Source of the DNA: Tolypothrix sp. FACHB-123
Lineage (GTDB): Bacteria; Cyanobacteriota; Cyanobacteriia; Cyanobacteriales; Nostocaceae
DNA: 64,000 bases
Direction of reading: 5' to 3'
Assembly (NCBI RefSeq): GCF_014697075.1
Contig: NZ_JACJRE010000003.1
Location: 186,001 to 250,000, forward strand
This document shows positions 1 through 7,432 of this stretch, one piece after another; the stretch's first letter is position 1; each line of letters begins with the position of its first letter. The position numbers and the translations under genes were made by a program. Below the pieces are notes generated by a model that searched no databases, was not told where the DNA came from, and saw nothing but the letters and a program-made list of their open reading frames with translations.

Positions 1-2
1 GA

Positions 3-641
3 CCTGCAACCGTTACGGCGGCACATTTTGATTTGCCAAGTGAAGTAGAAATCATCGATCCCACCCAATATGTAGCCACCTTAGCTGAAGGCGGCAAACT
101 AGAAATGGAATTTCGGATCGAGAGAGGTAAAGGTTATCGCACCGTAGAACGAGGACGGGAAGAAGCCACATCTTTGGACTTCTTGCAAATCGACTCGGTG
201 TTTATGCCAGTACGCAAAGTCAACTATAGCGTCGAAGAAGCCCGTGGGGACGGCTCAATTACCAAAGACCGATTGCTATTGGAAGTTTGGACTAATGGTA
301 GTATCTCTCCCCAAGAAGCACTATCATCGGCTGCGGGCATTCTGGTAGATTTATTTAACCCACTAAAAGATATTTCACTAGAACCCACCGATACAGGTTC
401 AGATATTCCCGACGATCCTACCGCCCAAATTCCCATCGAAGAATTACAGCTTTCTGTCAGGGCATACAACTGTCTCAAGCGCGCACAAGTTAACTCTGTA
501 GCCGACTTGCTGGATTATACCCAAGAAGACCTGTTAGAAATTAAAAACTTTGGTCAGAAGTCAGCGGAAGAAGTAGTTGAAGCCTTACAGCGACGCTTAG
601 GCATTACCCTACCCCAAGAAAGAAGCTCTAAACACAGCTAA
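3..641 (+). CDS. rpoA: DNA-directed RNA polymerase subunit alpha, C-terminal part (5' truncated by window)
   Basis: The reading frame is open from the first bases of the window, so the start lies upstream; 212 codons are visible. The first part matches the end of the alpha N-terminal assembly domain (motifs EARGDGS and LEVWTNGSISP). The C-terminal domain follows (from about IPIEELQLS to EVVEALQRRLG), with its helix-hairpin-helix that binds UP elements and activators such as NtcA. It is the RNA polymerase scaffold subunit. rplQ starts 41 bases downstream, the usual rpoA-rplQ order, so co-transcription is expected. A TTG at 33 lies in frame but is internal. Confidence 0.97.
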   Translation, partial: PATVTAAHFDLPSEVEIIDPTQYVATLAEGGKLEMEFRIERGKGYRTVERGREEATSLDFLQIDSVFMPVRKVNYSVEEARGDGSITKDRLLLEVWTNGSISPQEALSSAAGILVDLFNPLKDISLEPTDTGSDIPDDPTAQIPIEELQLSVRAYNCLKRAQVNSVADLLDYTQEDLLEIKNFGQKSAEEVVEALQRRLGITLPQERSSKHS

Positions 642-682
642 ATCAAAACCGTTAGTACGTTAGTAATTGATATTGCATTATT

Positions 683-1033
683 ATGCGTCACCGTTGTCGG
701 GTCAAGAAACTTGGTAAACCAGCAGACCAGCGTCGTGCTTTGTTACGGGCGCTGACCACTGAACTAGTCCGTCATGGACGAATTACCACTACTTTAGTTC
801 GAGCTAAAGTGCTACGAGCTGAAGTAGATAAAATGATTACCTTAGCTAAAGATGGCTCCTTAGCAGCTCGTCGGCAAGCTTTGGGCTACATCTACGATAA
901 ACAACTAGTTCATGCTCTATTTGAGCAAGCTTCCACTCGGTATGCCAATCGTCAAGGCGGTTACACCCGCATCCTGCATACAATACCTCGTCGGGGCGAT
1001 AATGCTGAGATGGCTATTGTTGAACTAGTTTAA
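683..1033 (+). CDS. rplQ: 50S ribosomal protein L17
   Basis: A 116-residue basic protein starting [11 protein letters not shown], the normal length and opening of bacterial L17. The family signature around [18 protein letters not shown] is visible and the C-terminus ends [10 protein letters not shown] as expected. It is a structural protein of the large ribosomal subunit, near the exit tunnel. It follows rpoA by 41 bases in the conserved ribosomal cluster. The 3' flank up to truA is filled with TCATTAG/TGACAAC-type heptamer repeats. Confidence 0.97.
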   Translation: MRHRCRVKKLGKPADQRRALLRALTTELVRHGRITTTLVRAKVLRAEVDKMITLAKDGSLAARRQALGYIYDKQLVHALFEQASTRYANRQGGYTRILHTIPRRGDNAEMAIVELV

Positions 1034-1100
1034 GTCATTGGTCATTAGTCATTGGTTATTTGCAACTAACAACTGACAACTGACAATTGACAAAACAAAT
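1034..1100. repeat. Heptamer-type simple repeats (TCATTAG / CAACTGA variants)
   Basis: The spacer between rplQ and truA is made almost wholly of degenerate 7-base units: GTCATTG and GTCATTA, then CAACTGA and CAATTGA. This resembles the short tandemly repeated repetitive sequences of heterocyst-forming cyanobacteria. Similar tracts recur elsewhere in this window. Confidence 0.7.
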
Positions 1101-1104
1101 CTGT

Positions 1105-1989
1105 ATGTTAGAAAGCCACCAGCCAAGAGAAACTCATCGAGTAGCCCTAGTAATCCAATACTTGGGCACTCATTTTCATGGCTGGCAACGGCAAAAGCAA
1201 CAGCGCACAGTTCAAGAAGAGATCGAAACAGCGATCGCGAAAATTCTTGGGTATCATGTAACACTACATGGTGCAGGCAGAACCGATGCGGGAGTTCACG
1301 CCGCCGCCCAAGTCGCCCATTTTGAAGCTACGGGTTTAATTCCACCCCATAAGTGGGCAGCAGTCCTTAATAGCTATTTGCCCAATGATATATTAATCAG
1401 GGCTTCAGCAGGTGTAGGTCACCGTTGGCACGCTCGTTTTAGTGCAGCCTATCGACGGTATCGCTACACGATATACACTGAAGATCAGCCGAACTTGTTT
1501 GTGCGACCCTTCAGTTGGCATTATTATTATGCACCCCTAGATGAAACCTTAATCAAAGCTGCCCTGAAACCCCTGCTGGGAAAGCATCATCTAGCTGCTT
1601 TTCATCGTGCAGGCTCAAAGCGATCGCATTCTTGGGTAGAAGTACAAGCAGCAGAATGTCATCGTAACGGGTCATTAATCCATATTGAAATCCAGGCAGA
1701 TGGATTTTTGTATGGCATGGTTCGGCTTTTAGTAGGGATGCTGGTACAAGTAGGTACTGGACAGCGCACCCTAGCTAACTTTACTGAATTGTGGAAAGCT
1801 GAACGACGAGAAGAAGTGAAATATGCCGCACCTCCCCAAGGTTTGTGCTTGTTGCGAGTCGGCTATCCAGATTTCCCTTTTTCATATGATGTTTGGTATG
1901 ACAATCTGCCAAAATTTGTTTTTAGTCAAGAGTCAATAGTTAAAAGTCAAGAGTCAATAAGCACTAGCTTCATGACAACTGACAACTGA
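1105..1989 (+). CDS. truA: tRNA pseudouridine(38-40) synthase TruA
   Basis: TruA isomerises uridines 38-40 in the anticodon stem-loop of many tRNAs. The catalytic aspartate lies in GAGRTDAGVHA, and the family motifs FHGWQRQ, RWHARFSA and DGFLYGMVR are present in order. The frame is open from a TTG at 1087, but the ATG at 1105 (MLESHQPRE) gives the usual N-terminus, so 1105 is preferred (294 aa). The last roughly 25 residues (two copies of a SQESI unit, then SFMTTDN) are encoded by simple repeats, and the stop codon lies inside a TGACAAC array. The real core therefore ends near FPFSYDVWYDNLP. Location in the ribosomal cluster is standard for cyanobacteria. Confidence 0.95.
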   Translation: MLESHQPRETHRVALVIQYLGTHFHGWQRQKQQRTVQEEIETAIAKILGYHVTLHGAGRTDAGVHAAAQVAHFEATGLIPPHKWAAVLNSYLPNDILIRASAGVGHRWHARFSAAYRRYRYTIYTEDQPNLFVRPFSWHYYYAPLDETLIKAALKPLLGKHHLAAFHRAGSKRSHSWVEVQAAECHRNGSLIHIEIQADGFLYGMVRLLVGMLVQVGTGQRTLANFTELWKAERREEVKYAAPPQGLCLLRVGYPDFPFSYDVWYDNLPKFVFSQESIVKSQESISTSFMTTDN

Positions 1990-2007
1990 CAACTGACAAC
2001 TGACAAC
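1973..2007. repeat. Five tandem copies of heptamer TGACAAC
   Basis: Five exact copies of TGACAAC run from 1973 to 2007. The third copy supplies the TGA stop codon of truA (1987-1989). The array lies between truA and rplM and belongs to the same repeat class as the tract at 1034-1100. Confidence 0.9.
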
Positions 2008-2033
2008 TAAAAATGACAAGGGACAAATTACAA

Positions 2034-2489
2034 ATGACTAAAACATACCTTCCTTCTCAAGATTCTCTTGAGCGTGAGTGGTACGTAGTAGATGCTACAG
2101 ACCAACGCCTCGGCCGCCTCGCTACTGAAATCGCTATGGTTTTGAGAGGCAAAAAGAAAGCTGAATATACTCCCCACCTAGATACAGGTGATTTTGTGAT
2201 CGTGATCAATGCCGATAAGGTAGCAGTTACAGGTAAAAAACGTACCCAAAAACTCTACCGTCGTCATTCCGGTCGTCCTGGTGGGATGAAGACAGAAACC
2301 TTTGCCAAGCTGCAACAGCGTTTACCAGAAAGAATTGTCGAACACGCTGTGAAAGGGATGTTACCTAAAAATAGCCTGGGTAAGCAGCTGTTCACCAAGC
2401 TGAAAGTTTATGCTGGCCCCACTCACCCCCATGCAGCACAACAACCCAAAGAACTCAAAGTTAATACAATTCCTGGAGCAGAAAGTTAA
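2034..2489 (+). CDS. rplM: 50S ribosomal protein L13
   Basis: L13 is an early-assembly protein of the large subunit. Motifs [28 protein letters not shown] and [10 protein letters not shown] are clear. An in-frame ATG at 2013 would add MTRDKLQ, but that segment is repeat-derived; the ATG at 2034 (MTKTYLPSQ) fits the family start and gives 151 aa. The stop codon shares one base with the start of rpsI (TAATG), which indicates translational coupling of the two genes, the common L13-S9 pair. Confidence 0.96.
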   Translation: MTKTYLPSQDSLEREWYVVDATDQRLGRLATEIAMVLRGKKKAEYTPHLDTGDFVIVINADKVAVTGKKRTQKLYRRHSGRPGGMKTETFAKLQQRLPERIVEHAVKGMLPKNSLGKQLFTKLKVYAGPTHPHAAQQPKELKVNTIPGAES

Positions 2490-2908
2490 TGGTAGCAGTA
2501 GCAGAAACTACTAGCGGTCGTGCCGTATACTGGGGTACTGGCCGCCGTAAGTCAGCAGTAGCAAGAGTCCGCCTCGTTCCCGGTAGCGGTCAACTGATTG
2601 TTAACGGTAAAGATGGTAACTTGTACTTCCAGTTCAACGCCAACTACTTAGGTGTCATCAAAGGCCCTCTAGAAACCTTGGGACTAGAGAGTGAATATGA
2701 CATTTTGGTGAAAGCTGAAGGTGGTGGTTTGACCGGACAAGCTGATTCTATTCGTTTGGGTGTAGCTCGTGCTTTATGCCAACTAGATCCAGACAACCGT
2801 TCGCCTTTAAAAACAGAAGGTTACCTAACCCGCGATCCTAGAGCTAAAGAACGGAAGAAATACGGTTTACACAAAGCTCGCAAAGCACCTCAGTACTCAA
2901 AACGTTAG
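2489..2908 (+). CDS. rpsI: 30S ribosomal protein S9
   Basis: A 139-residue protein with the S9 signatures [14 protein letters not shown] near the N-terminus, [14 protein letters not shown] in the middle, and the basic C-terminal tail ending KAPQYSKR, which reaches the ribosomal P site. Its ATG overlaps the rplM stop by one base. The stop codon TAG abuts a GGGCATT tandem repeat. Confidence 0.97.
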   Translation: MVAVAETTSGRAVYWGTGRRKSAVARVRLVPGSGQLIVNGKDGNLYFQFNANYLGVIKGPLETLGLESEYDILVKAEGGGLTGQADSIRLGVARALCQLDPDNRSPLKTEGYLTRDPRAKERKKYGLHKARKAPQYSKR

Positions 2909-2935
2909 GGCATTGGGCATTGGGCATTGGGCATT
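2908..2935. repeat. Four tandem copies of heptamer GGGCATT
   Basis: Four exact copies of GGGCATT begin at the last base of the rpsI stop codon. Degenerate CTAGTCTCTAGTCC sequence follows. This is a heptamer simple repeat of the filamentous-cyanobacterial type. Confidence 0.9.
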
Positions 2936-3023
2936 TTTAATTATCTAGCCTATAGCCCCTAGTCTCTAGTCCCTGCCATCATCTGAAAGTTATAATTTAT
3001 ATAGATTGACCACAAAAGGAAAA

Positions 3024-3263
3024 ATGGCTAAACCTGATATTCATCCCAAGTGGTATCCAGATGCGAAAGTTTACTGCAACGGTCAAGTAGTGATGACTGT
3101 TGGCTCTACTAAGCCAGAACTGCACGTAGATGTTTGGTCTGGAAACCATCCTTTTTACACCGGCACTCAGAAGATTATCGATACTGAGGGTCGAGTAGAA
3201 CGCTTCCTGCGCAAGTACGGTATGAGCAGCACTCAAACCTCAGGCGACACAGACAAAAAGTAG
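3024..3263 (+). CDS. rpmE: 50S ribosomal protein L31 (cysteine-poor form)
   Basis: The ATG at 3024 gives MAKPDIHPKWYPD, a typical L31 start, and 79 aa. A TTG at 3006 in frame adds six residues and is unlikely. Motifs NHPFYTG, GRVERF and a hydrophilic tail identify the family. Of the cysteines that bind zinc in C+ L31 proteins only one (YCNG) remains; the later pair is replaced in VDVWSGNHP. This is therefore a C-minus, non-zinc form. prfA follows after about 100 bases. Confidence 0.95.
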   Translation: MAKPDIHPKWYPDAKVYCNGQVVMTVGSTKPELHVDVWSGNHPFYTGTQKIIDTEGRVERFLRKYGMSSTQTSGDTDKK

Positions 3264-3364
3264 CGGGTTGGCTCTGCGGTTAACGACGACCCTGCAATCA
3301 GCTGGGTCGATTGTCATTTAATGCTTGAGCCAATTTGTTATTTTAAGGAGCGATCGCACTCATC

Positions 3365-4465
3365 ATGGCTGAATCATACCTGCTGGACAAACTAAAATCT
3401 GTTGAACAAACTTTTAATGAATTAACTCGTCGTCTTGGTGATCCCGATACCGCGAGAAATCCTGACGAGTTTCAACAAATTGCTAAATCTCGTTCTTCTT
3501 TAGAAGAGGTAGTTAATACCTATGACACTTGGAAAGTAGCTCAAGAAGATTTGATCGGAGCGCGTCAGGTTTACAAAGAATCGGCGAGTGACCCAGAGCT
3601 GCAAGAAATGGCGGCTTTGGAAGTAGACGAACTAGAACAAAAAATAGAATATTTAGAAAACCGCTTAAAAATCTTGTTGCTACCCCGCGATCCCAACGAT
3701 GATAAAAACATCATGTTGGAAATTCGGGCTGGTACGGGCGGCGATGAAGCAAGTATTTGGGCAGGTGATTTGCTGCGGATGTACTCTCGCTACGCTGACG
3801 GACAGGGTTGGAGAGTGAAACTAGTGAGCGAGTCACTAGGGGAAATGGGCGGTTTTAAAGAAGTGATCCTGGAAATTCAGGGTGAGAGTGTTTACAGCAA
3901 GCTGAAGTTTGAAGCGGGAGTACATCGCGTCCAGCGTGTACCTGCAACGGAAGCCGGGGGAAGAGTTCATACTTCCACAGCTACAATTGCCATCATGCCA
4001 GAAGTGGATGATGTGGAAATCCACATTGACCCCAAGGATATTGAAATGACTACGGCTCGTTCTGGTGGTGCTGGTGGACAAAACGTCAACAAAGTGGAAA
4101 CTGCTGTTGACTTGATGCACAAACCTACTGGAATTCGGATTTTCTGTACAGAAGAACGCAGCCAGTTGCAAAACAAAGAACGGGCGATGCAAATTTTGCG
4201 GGCGAAACTGTACGAAATGAAGTTACGGGAACAACAAGAAGCTGTAACTTCCATGCGGCGATCGCAAGTTGGTACAGGATCGCGATCGGAAAAAATTCGC
4301 ACCTACAATTATAAAGACAACCGCGTTACCGATCACCGTCTGGGACAAAACTATTCTCTTAACCCTGTATTGGAAGGCGATTTAGAGTCAGTTATACAAT
4401 CTTGTATCTCTCAAGACCAGCAGGAACGTTTGGCAGAGTTAGCGGCTTCTGGTGCTACAAGCTAA
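3365..4465 (+). CDS. prfA: Peptide chain release factor 1
   Basis: RF1 terminates translation at UAA and UAG. The stop-codon recognition tripeptide PAT lies in [14 protein letters not shown] and the catalytic GGQ in [13 protein letters not shown]; the region of [14 protein letters not shown]-type residues that follows is also RF1-like. Length 366 aa is normal. An AAGGAG sequence at 3345-3350 is followed directly by a GCGATCGC octamer before the ATG. The 3' end overlaps by 27 bases with an unknown gene on the opposite strand. Confidence 0.97.
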   Translation: MAESYLLDKLKSVEQTFNELTRRLGDPDTARNPDEFQQIAKSRSSLEEVVNTYDTWKVAQEDLIGARQVYKESASDPELQEMAALEVDELEQKIEYLENRLKILLLPRDPNDDKNIMLEIRAGTGGDEASIWAGDLLRMYSRYADGQGWRVKLVSESLGEMGGFKEVILEIQGESVYSKLKFEAGVHRVQRVPATEAGGRVHTSTATIAIMPEVDDVEIHIDPKDIEMTTARSGGAGGQNVNKVETAVDLMHKPTGIRIFCTEERSQLQNKERAMQILRAKLYEMKLREQQEAVTSMRRSQVGTGSRSEKIRTYNYKDNRVTDHRLGQNYSLNPVLEGDLESVIQSCISQDQQERLAELAASGATS

Positions 4466-4921
4466 TTGTTCGTTCAATAATTTATCTTCAACCGCTTGTT
4501 GTAATGTTACTTTTAACACCGATAAGCGGTTTTCTAATGCAGTAGAAATTGCCTTTACCATTTCCTGAAAATATTGATAGTAAAGAAATTCATGCTTCAG
4601 AATATGATTTAATATTTTCCAATCACTCAGTGTTTGACAGGTATCAATTAATTTTTCTACTTCCTGTTGCCAACGCTGAAAAATTCGGTAGATGAAAAAG
4701 CTGCTGCAAATATTACCTTTTTCATCCCAATAGGAAATACAAACTTGATGCTTCAGGGAATGGATTTTCTTGATTTGCTTCACTTTGTAGCCTTTGGCGT
4801 TTAAAGCTGCTTTCGCCTCAGGATGAGAAATAAACCATTGTTCTGGTTTAATTTTATTAGCCCTAATCAGGCTTTGACCTTTGCGGCGATAGGAGTTAAT
4901 TTTGCGCGGCTTGCGAAACAT
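4439..4921 (-). CDS. Hypothetical protein, basic, 160 aa
   Basis: I do not recognise a family. The product is 160 aa, starts [15 protein letters not shown] with a strongly basic N-terminus, and is rich in aromatic and charged residues ([10 protein letters not shown]). No signal peptide or membrane segment is visible. It overlaps the end of prfA by 27 bases tail to tail, and is divergent from the XRE regulator at 5160. The roughly 240 bases between the two starts hold CAAGTAAACTTG-like dyads, so this gene may be a target of that regulator (inference). Confidence 0.7.
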   Translation of the reverse strand: MFRKPRKINSYRRKGQSLIRANKIKPEQWFISHPEAKAALNAKGYKVKQIKKIHSLKHQVCISYWDEKGNICSSFFIYRIFQRWQQEVEKLIDTCQTLSDWKILNHILKHEFLYYQYFQEMVKAISTALENRLSVLKVTLQQAVEDKLLNEQLACSTRSR

Positions 4922-5014
4922 GATGCACCTTTTTCCCCTAATTTGACAGCTTGCTGTCTGTAACGAATTTCCGCGATAAAATGGATGAGTATCCTTAATC
5001 TAGATAGACTTATA

Positions 5015-5027
5015 TTTAAACTTGTAA
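5015..5027. promoter_or_regulatory. Half-site of the CAAG-TAAA-CTTG type
   Basis: TTTAAACTTGTAA contains one full arm (CTTGTAA) and the central AAA of the palindrome found complete at 5058-5069 and 5561-5578. It lies in the divergent promoter region between the 160-aa gene and the XRE regulator. Confidence 0.4.
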
Positions 5028-5057
5028 TTGTAAAGCCTACATTTAATTTACCATTGG

Positions 5058-5069
5058 CAAGTAAACTTG
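5058..5069. promoter_or_regulatory. Palindromic candidate operator CAAG-TAAA-CTTG
   Basis: A perfect 4+4 inverted repeat with TAAA spacer (CAAGTAAACTTG), about 90 bases before the XRE regulator start. The same core with longer arms recurs immediately after that gene, which suggests autoregulation. Confidence 0.55.
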
Positions 5070-5070
5070 T

Positions 5071-5094
5071 AAATGCCTAAATGCCTAAATGCCT
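5071..5094. repeat. Three tandem copies of 8-mer AAATGCCT
   Basis: Three exact copies of AAATGCCT follow directly after the palindrome at 5058-5069. The array could set the spacing of regulator sites or be a simple repeat. Confidence 0.85.
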
Positions 5095-5120
5095 AAATTA
5101 AATATTTATTTATCGGCGAG

Positions 5121-5136
5121 AAAGTAAACTAGTCAA
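5121..5136. promoter_or_regulatory. Degenerate copy of the CAAGTAAACTTG site
   Basis: AAAGTAAACTAGTCAA keeps the central AGTAAACT of the palindrome with altered ends. It lies about 25 bases before the GTG start of the XRE regulator, where a bound repressor would block transcription. Confidence 0.4.
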
Positions 5137-5159
5137 TTCCGGGGAAAAATACTACAGCA

Positions 5160-5522
5160 GTGGATTTAGAAGCTAGAAAGAAACTGATTGAAGTCGTGAA
5201 AATGGCTCGTGGCTCGATGAGTCAAAGAGCTTTTGGTAAACTTCTGGGCGTTTCGGCTACTGCGGTGCAATTGTGGGAAAAAGGCGAGTCGATTCCAGAT
5301 ACACAAAATTTAGCCAACATTGCAGCGAGAGCAGGCTATACGATGGAGGAATTGCTTAACTACCTTGGTGTTAAGCCAGTGTCAGAATCATCCGATGTAA
5401 ATCAGATTGTCAAGTACATCAAATCTATGCCGTTAAGCGAAGTCGCCATTATTGGGAGAGTAGTAATGGATAGATTAGCAGCAGCTGCGGAAGCTGCGGT
5501 AGATGAAGTTAAAGCTAGTTGA
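5160..5522 (+). CDS. XRE-family helix-turn-helix transcriptional regulator
   Basis: A 120-residue protein with GTG start. Residues about 5-65 form an HTH_3 (Cro/CI) domain: SQRAFGKLLGVSATAVQLWEKG is the helix-turn-helix, followed by PDTQNLANIA and MEELLNYLG. The remaining 50 residues are helical with an Ala-rich end (RLAAAAEAAVDEV), perhaps a dimerisation segment. Palindromic CAAGTAAACTTG-like sites lie on both sides of the gene, fitting autoregulation and control of neighbours (inference). It is divergent from the unknown 160-aa gene and upstream of another small gene that also seems to have a helix-turn-helix. Confidence 0.85.
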   Translation: MDLEARKKLIEVVKMARGSMSQRAFGKLLGVSATAVQLWEKGESIPDTQNLANIAARAGYTMEELLNYLGVKPVSESSDVNQIVKYIKSMPLSEVAIIGRVVMDRLAAAAEAAVDEVKAS

Positions 5523-5560
5523 ATAGTTAGTTGAATGTTTTTGAGCGATCGCGCTTCTGT

Positions 5561-5578
5561 TTACAAGTAAACTTGTAA
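5561..5578. promoter_or_regulatory. Palindromic candidate operator TTACAAG-TAAA-CTTGTAA
   Basis: A perfect 7+7 inverted repeat around TAAA (TTACAAGTAAACTTGTAA). It is the best of the four related sites here and lies 39 bases after the XRE regulator and about 200 bases before the gene at 5781. It could act as operator for that gene. Confidence 0.55.
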
Positions 5579-5780
5579 TTTTATTGACATGAATATACGC
5601 AAATATTAATTTTTATTACAAATAAATAATAATAAATACAAATTTTATCAAAGTCTTGCTTTTTATTTGTTGTGCATAAGATAGCACTGGTGGAGAGAAA
5701 AGTAAGCAAGCATTGGGTGTGGAAACCTCTGGAATTAATTGAGATAATGTGAAAAAATTTTATTTTTTTGAGGTGTATTT

Positions 5781-6266
5781 ATGTCACTACCTAATGAACC
5801 TTCAGCTTGGCAAGTAGAATCAAACGATGCTTTTGTACCAGTGTATTATAAAGGTGATTTAGCTGGGTTTTTCAAAAAAGAATATGCTCATGAGATGATT
5901 AAGTTTTTAAATGAGGACGAAGTTTTAAAAAAAGCACTGAAATTGGCTTGTATTGATTTAGTTAAAGAAACTAATGGTGATAGCAAAGAAGTAAGCAATT
6001 TGATCAAAAAATATATCAAAATGAGTAAGCGTCCCAAGTACGGAACGAGAGCGATCGCGCTTTTATTAACTGAAAGACAAAAGGCGCTGGATTTGAGTAG
6101 TCAGGAGTTTGCTAAATTCTGCGATACATTTAAACTTTCACCAGATGAACTCAATAATATTTATGCTGGTGAAGCTATTGAAGATAATTTATTAGCACCA
6201 CTTTCCAGGATACTAGGTATTACAAAAGAACAGTTACTAGAAGTGCGGGATGGTTCAAAAGAATAA
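5781..6266 (+). CDS. Hypothetical protein with possible C-terminal HTH-like region, 161 aa
   Basis: No family is recognised with certainty. The 161-residue acidic-basic mixed protein has a clear GAGGTG ribosome-binding site before its ATG. The C-terminal part (residues about 95-155: TERQKALDLSSQEFAKFCDTF, then LLAPLSRILGITKEQLL) has the spacing of an XRE-like helical bundle, with a LAPLSRILGI segment typical of such domains. It follows the XRE regulator and its strongest candidate operator, so it may belong to the same regulatory unit (inference). Confidence 0.65.
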   Translation: MSLPNEPSAWQVESNDAFVPVYYKGDLAGFFKKEYAHEMIKFLNEDEVLKKALKLACIDLVKETNGDSKEVSNLIKKYIKMSKRPKYGTRAIALLLTERQKALDLSSQEFAKFCDTFKLSPDELNNIYAGEAIEDNLLAPLSRILGITKEQLLEVRDGSKE

Positions 6267-6284
6267 ATCAAAGTATTTTTTATT

Positions 6285-6376
6285 AGGACTTAGGCACAAG
6301 TTAAGGAAAATTAAACCGCAGAGGACGCAGAGTACACAGAGGAATAAAAGTTTGAGAGGATTTATGCGTAAGTCCT
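6285..6376. mobile_element. MITE-like element with 12-bp terminal inverted repeats
   Basis: AGGACTTAGGCA at 6285-6296 pairs with TGCGTAAGTCCT at 6365-6376 (11 of 12 positions). The roughly 70-base interior contains CGCAGAGGACGCAGAG and ACACAGAGG, a motif set often seen dispersed in cyanobacterial genomes. There is no coding capacity. It sits just before the Rpn-family gene. Confidence 0.6.
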
Positions 6377-6401
6377 ATATATATCATAGTGGTAGAATAT
6401 T

Positions 6402-7217
6402 GTGAAAACTGACATTATATTTTATCGGCTATTTCAAGAAATACCGAGTATTTTCTTTGAACTGATTAGCAATCATCCTGACGAAGCCAACAATTATCAG
6501 TTTGCATCCGTTGAAATTAAACAAACTTCATTTCGGATTGATGGTGTATTTTTACCTGTAGAAACCATTGATAAACCGATTTACTTCGTTGAAGTGCAAT
6601 TTCAACAAGATGACGAAATTTACTCAAGACTGATAGCAGAAATATGTTTATACCTGCGTCAGAATAAACCCCAACATGATTGGAATGCTGTAGTTTTATA
6701 TCCGAACAGGAATGTGGATACAGGAGATATAAAACACTATCGGGAATTTTTTGATAGTCAAAGGGTGAGAAGAATTTATCTCGATGAATTAGGTGATAAT
6801 GCAACATTACCAATTGGCATAGCTACTGTTAAATTAGTAATTGAAGACAAAGATATAGCTATTAACCAAGCAAGGGAGTTGATCGCCAGAACTAGACAAG
6901 AGACAAACTCTCAATTACAGCAACAATTATTACAATTAATAGAGACTATTTTGGTTTATAAATTCCCCAATATGAGTCGGGAGGAAATTGAAGCAATGTT
7001 TAGCTTGAGCGAGTTAAAACAAACTAGATTTTATCAAGAAGCTTTTCAGGAAGGCAAGGAAGAAGGTGAACGGACTGGTAAGTTAAAAGCAATAATACCG
7101 ATGTTGTCTGCTGGGTTGACTGTAGAGCAAATAGCTCAAGCTTTGGAATTGAGTGTAGAGGAAGTCAGCCAGATAGTACAACAACAGGCTTCTAATTCCA
7201 CAAGTAGCGAAGAATAG
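6402..7217 (+). CDS. Rpn-family (DUF2887-like) PD-(D/E)XK nuclease/transposase-related protein
   Basis: Opening residues MKTDIIFYRLFQEIPSIFFEL and the segment RIDGVFLP...YFVEVQFQ match the cyanobacterial Rpn/DUF2887 group, with the Asp and Glu-x-Gln expected of a PD-(D/E)XK nuclease core (residues about 45-65). Such proteins promote recombination or are transposase-like. The C-terminus (KEEGERTGKLKAIIPML, then LTVEQIAQALELSVEEV) is the usual helical tail with an HTH-like end. Start is GTG; 271 aa. The MITE-like element ends 25 bases upstream. Confidence 0.8.
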   Translation: MKTDIIFYRLFQEIPSIFFELISNHPDEANNYQFASVEIKQTSFRIDGVFLPVETIDKPIYFVEVQFQQDDEIYSRLIAEICLYLRQNKPQHDWNAVVLYPNRNVDTGDIKHYREFFDSQRVRRIYLDELGDNATLPIGIATVKLVIEDKDIAINQARELIARTRQETNSQLQQQLLQLIETILVYKFPNMSREEIEAMFSLSELKQTRFYQEAFQEGKEEGERTGKLKAIIPMLSAGLTVEQIAQALELSVEEVSQIVQQQASNSTSSEE

Positions 7218-7432
7218 CAGCAGAATTTGAATAATAGGGTAGGCAAATGTCGAAATTGGTGGCTGTAATTAGGTATATATAACTTAATTAGATGTGAGCG
7301 TGACAATCTCAGACTCTTTTTTTATCATTGCGGAAAATTTCCCTGACGAAATATTAATTAAATTTTGTTAAGATTGACACGGCAATAGCTCTTCATCCCC
7401 CAACTACCCATCCCCTACCTGAGAGAAACTTG

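Noticed and set aside
224-478. 84-codon open frame on the minus strand inside rpoA
   Set aside because: It lies entirely within the alpha-subunit gene in another frame, has no family-like residues and no spacing to other minus-strand genes.
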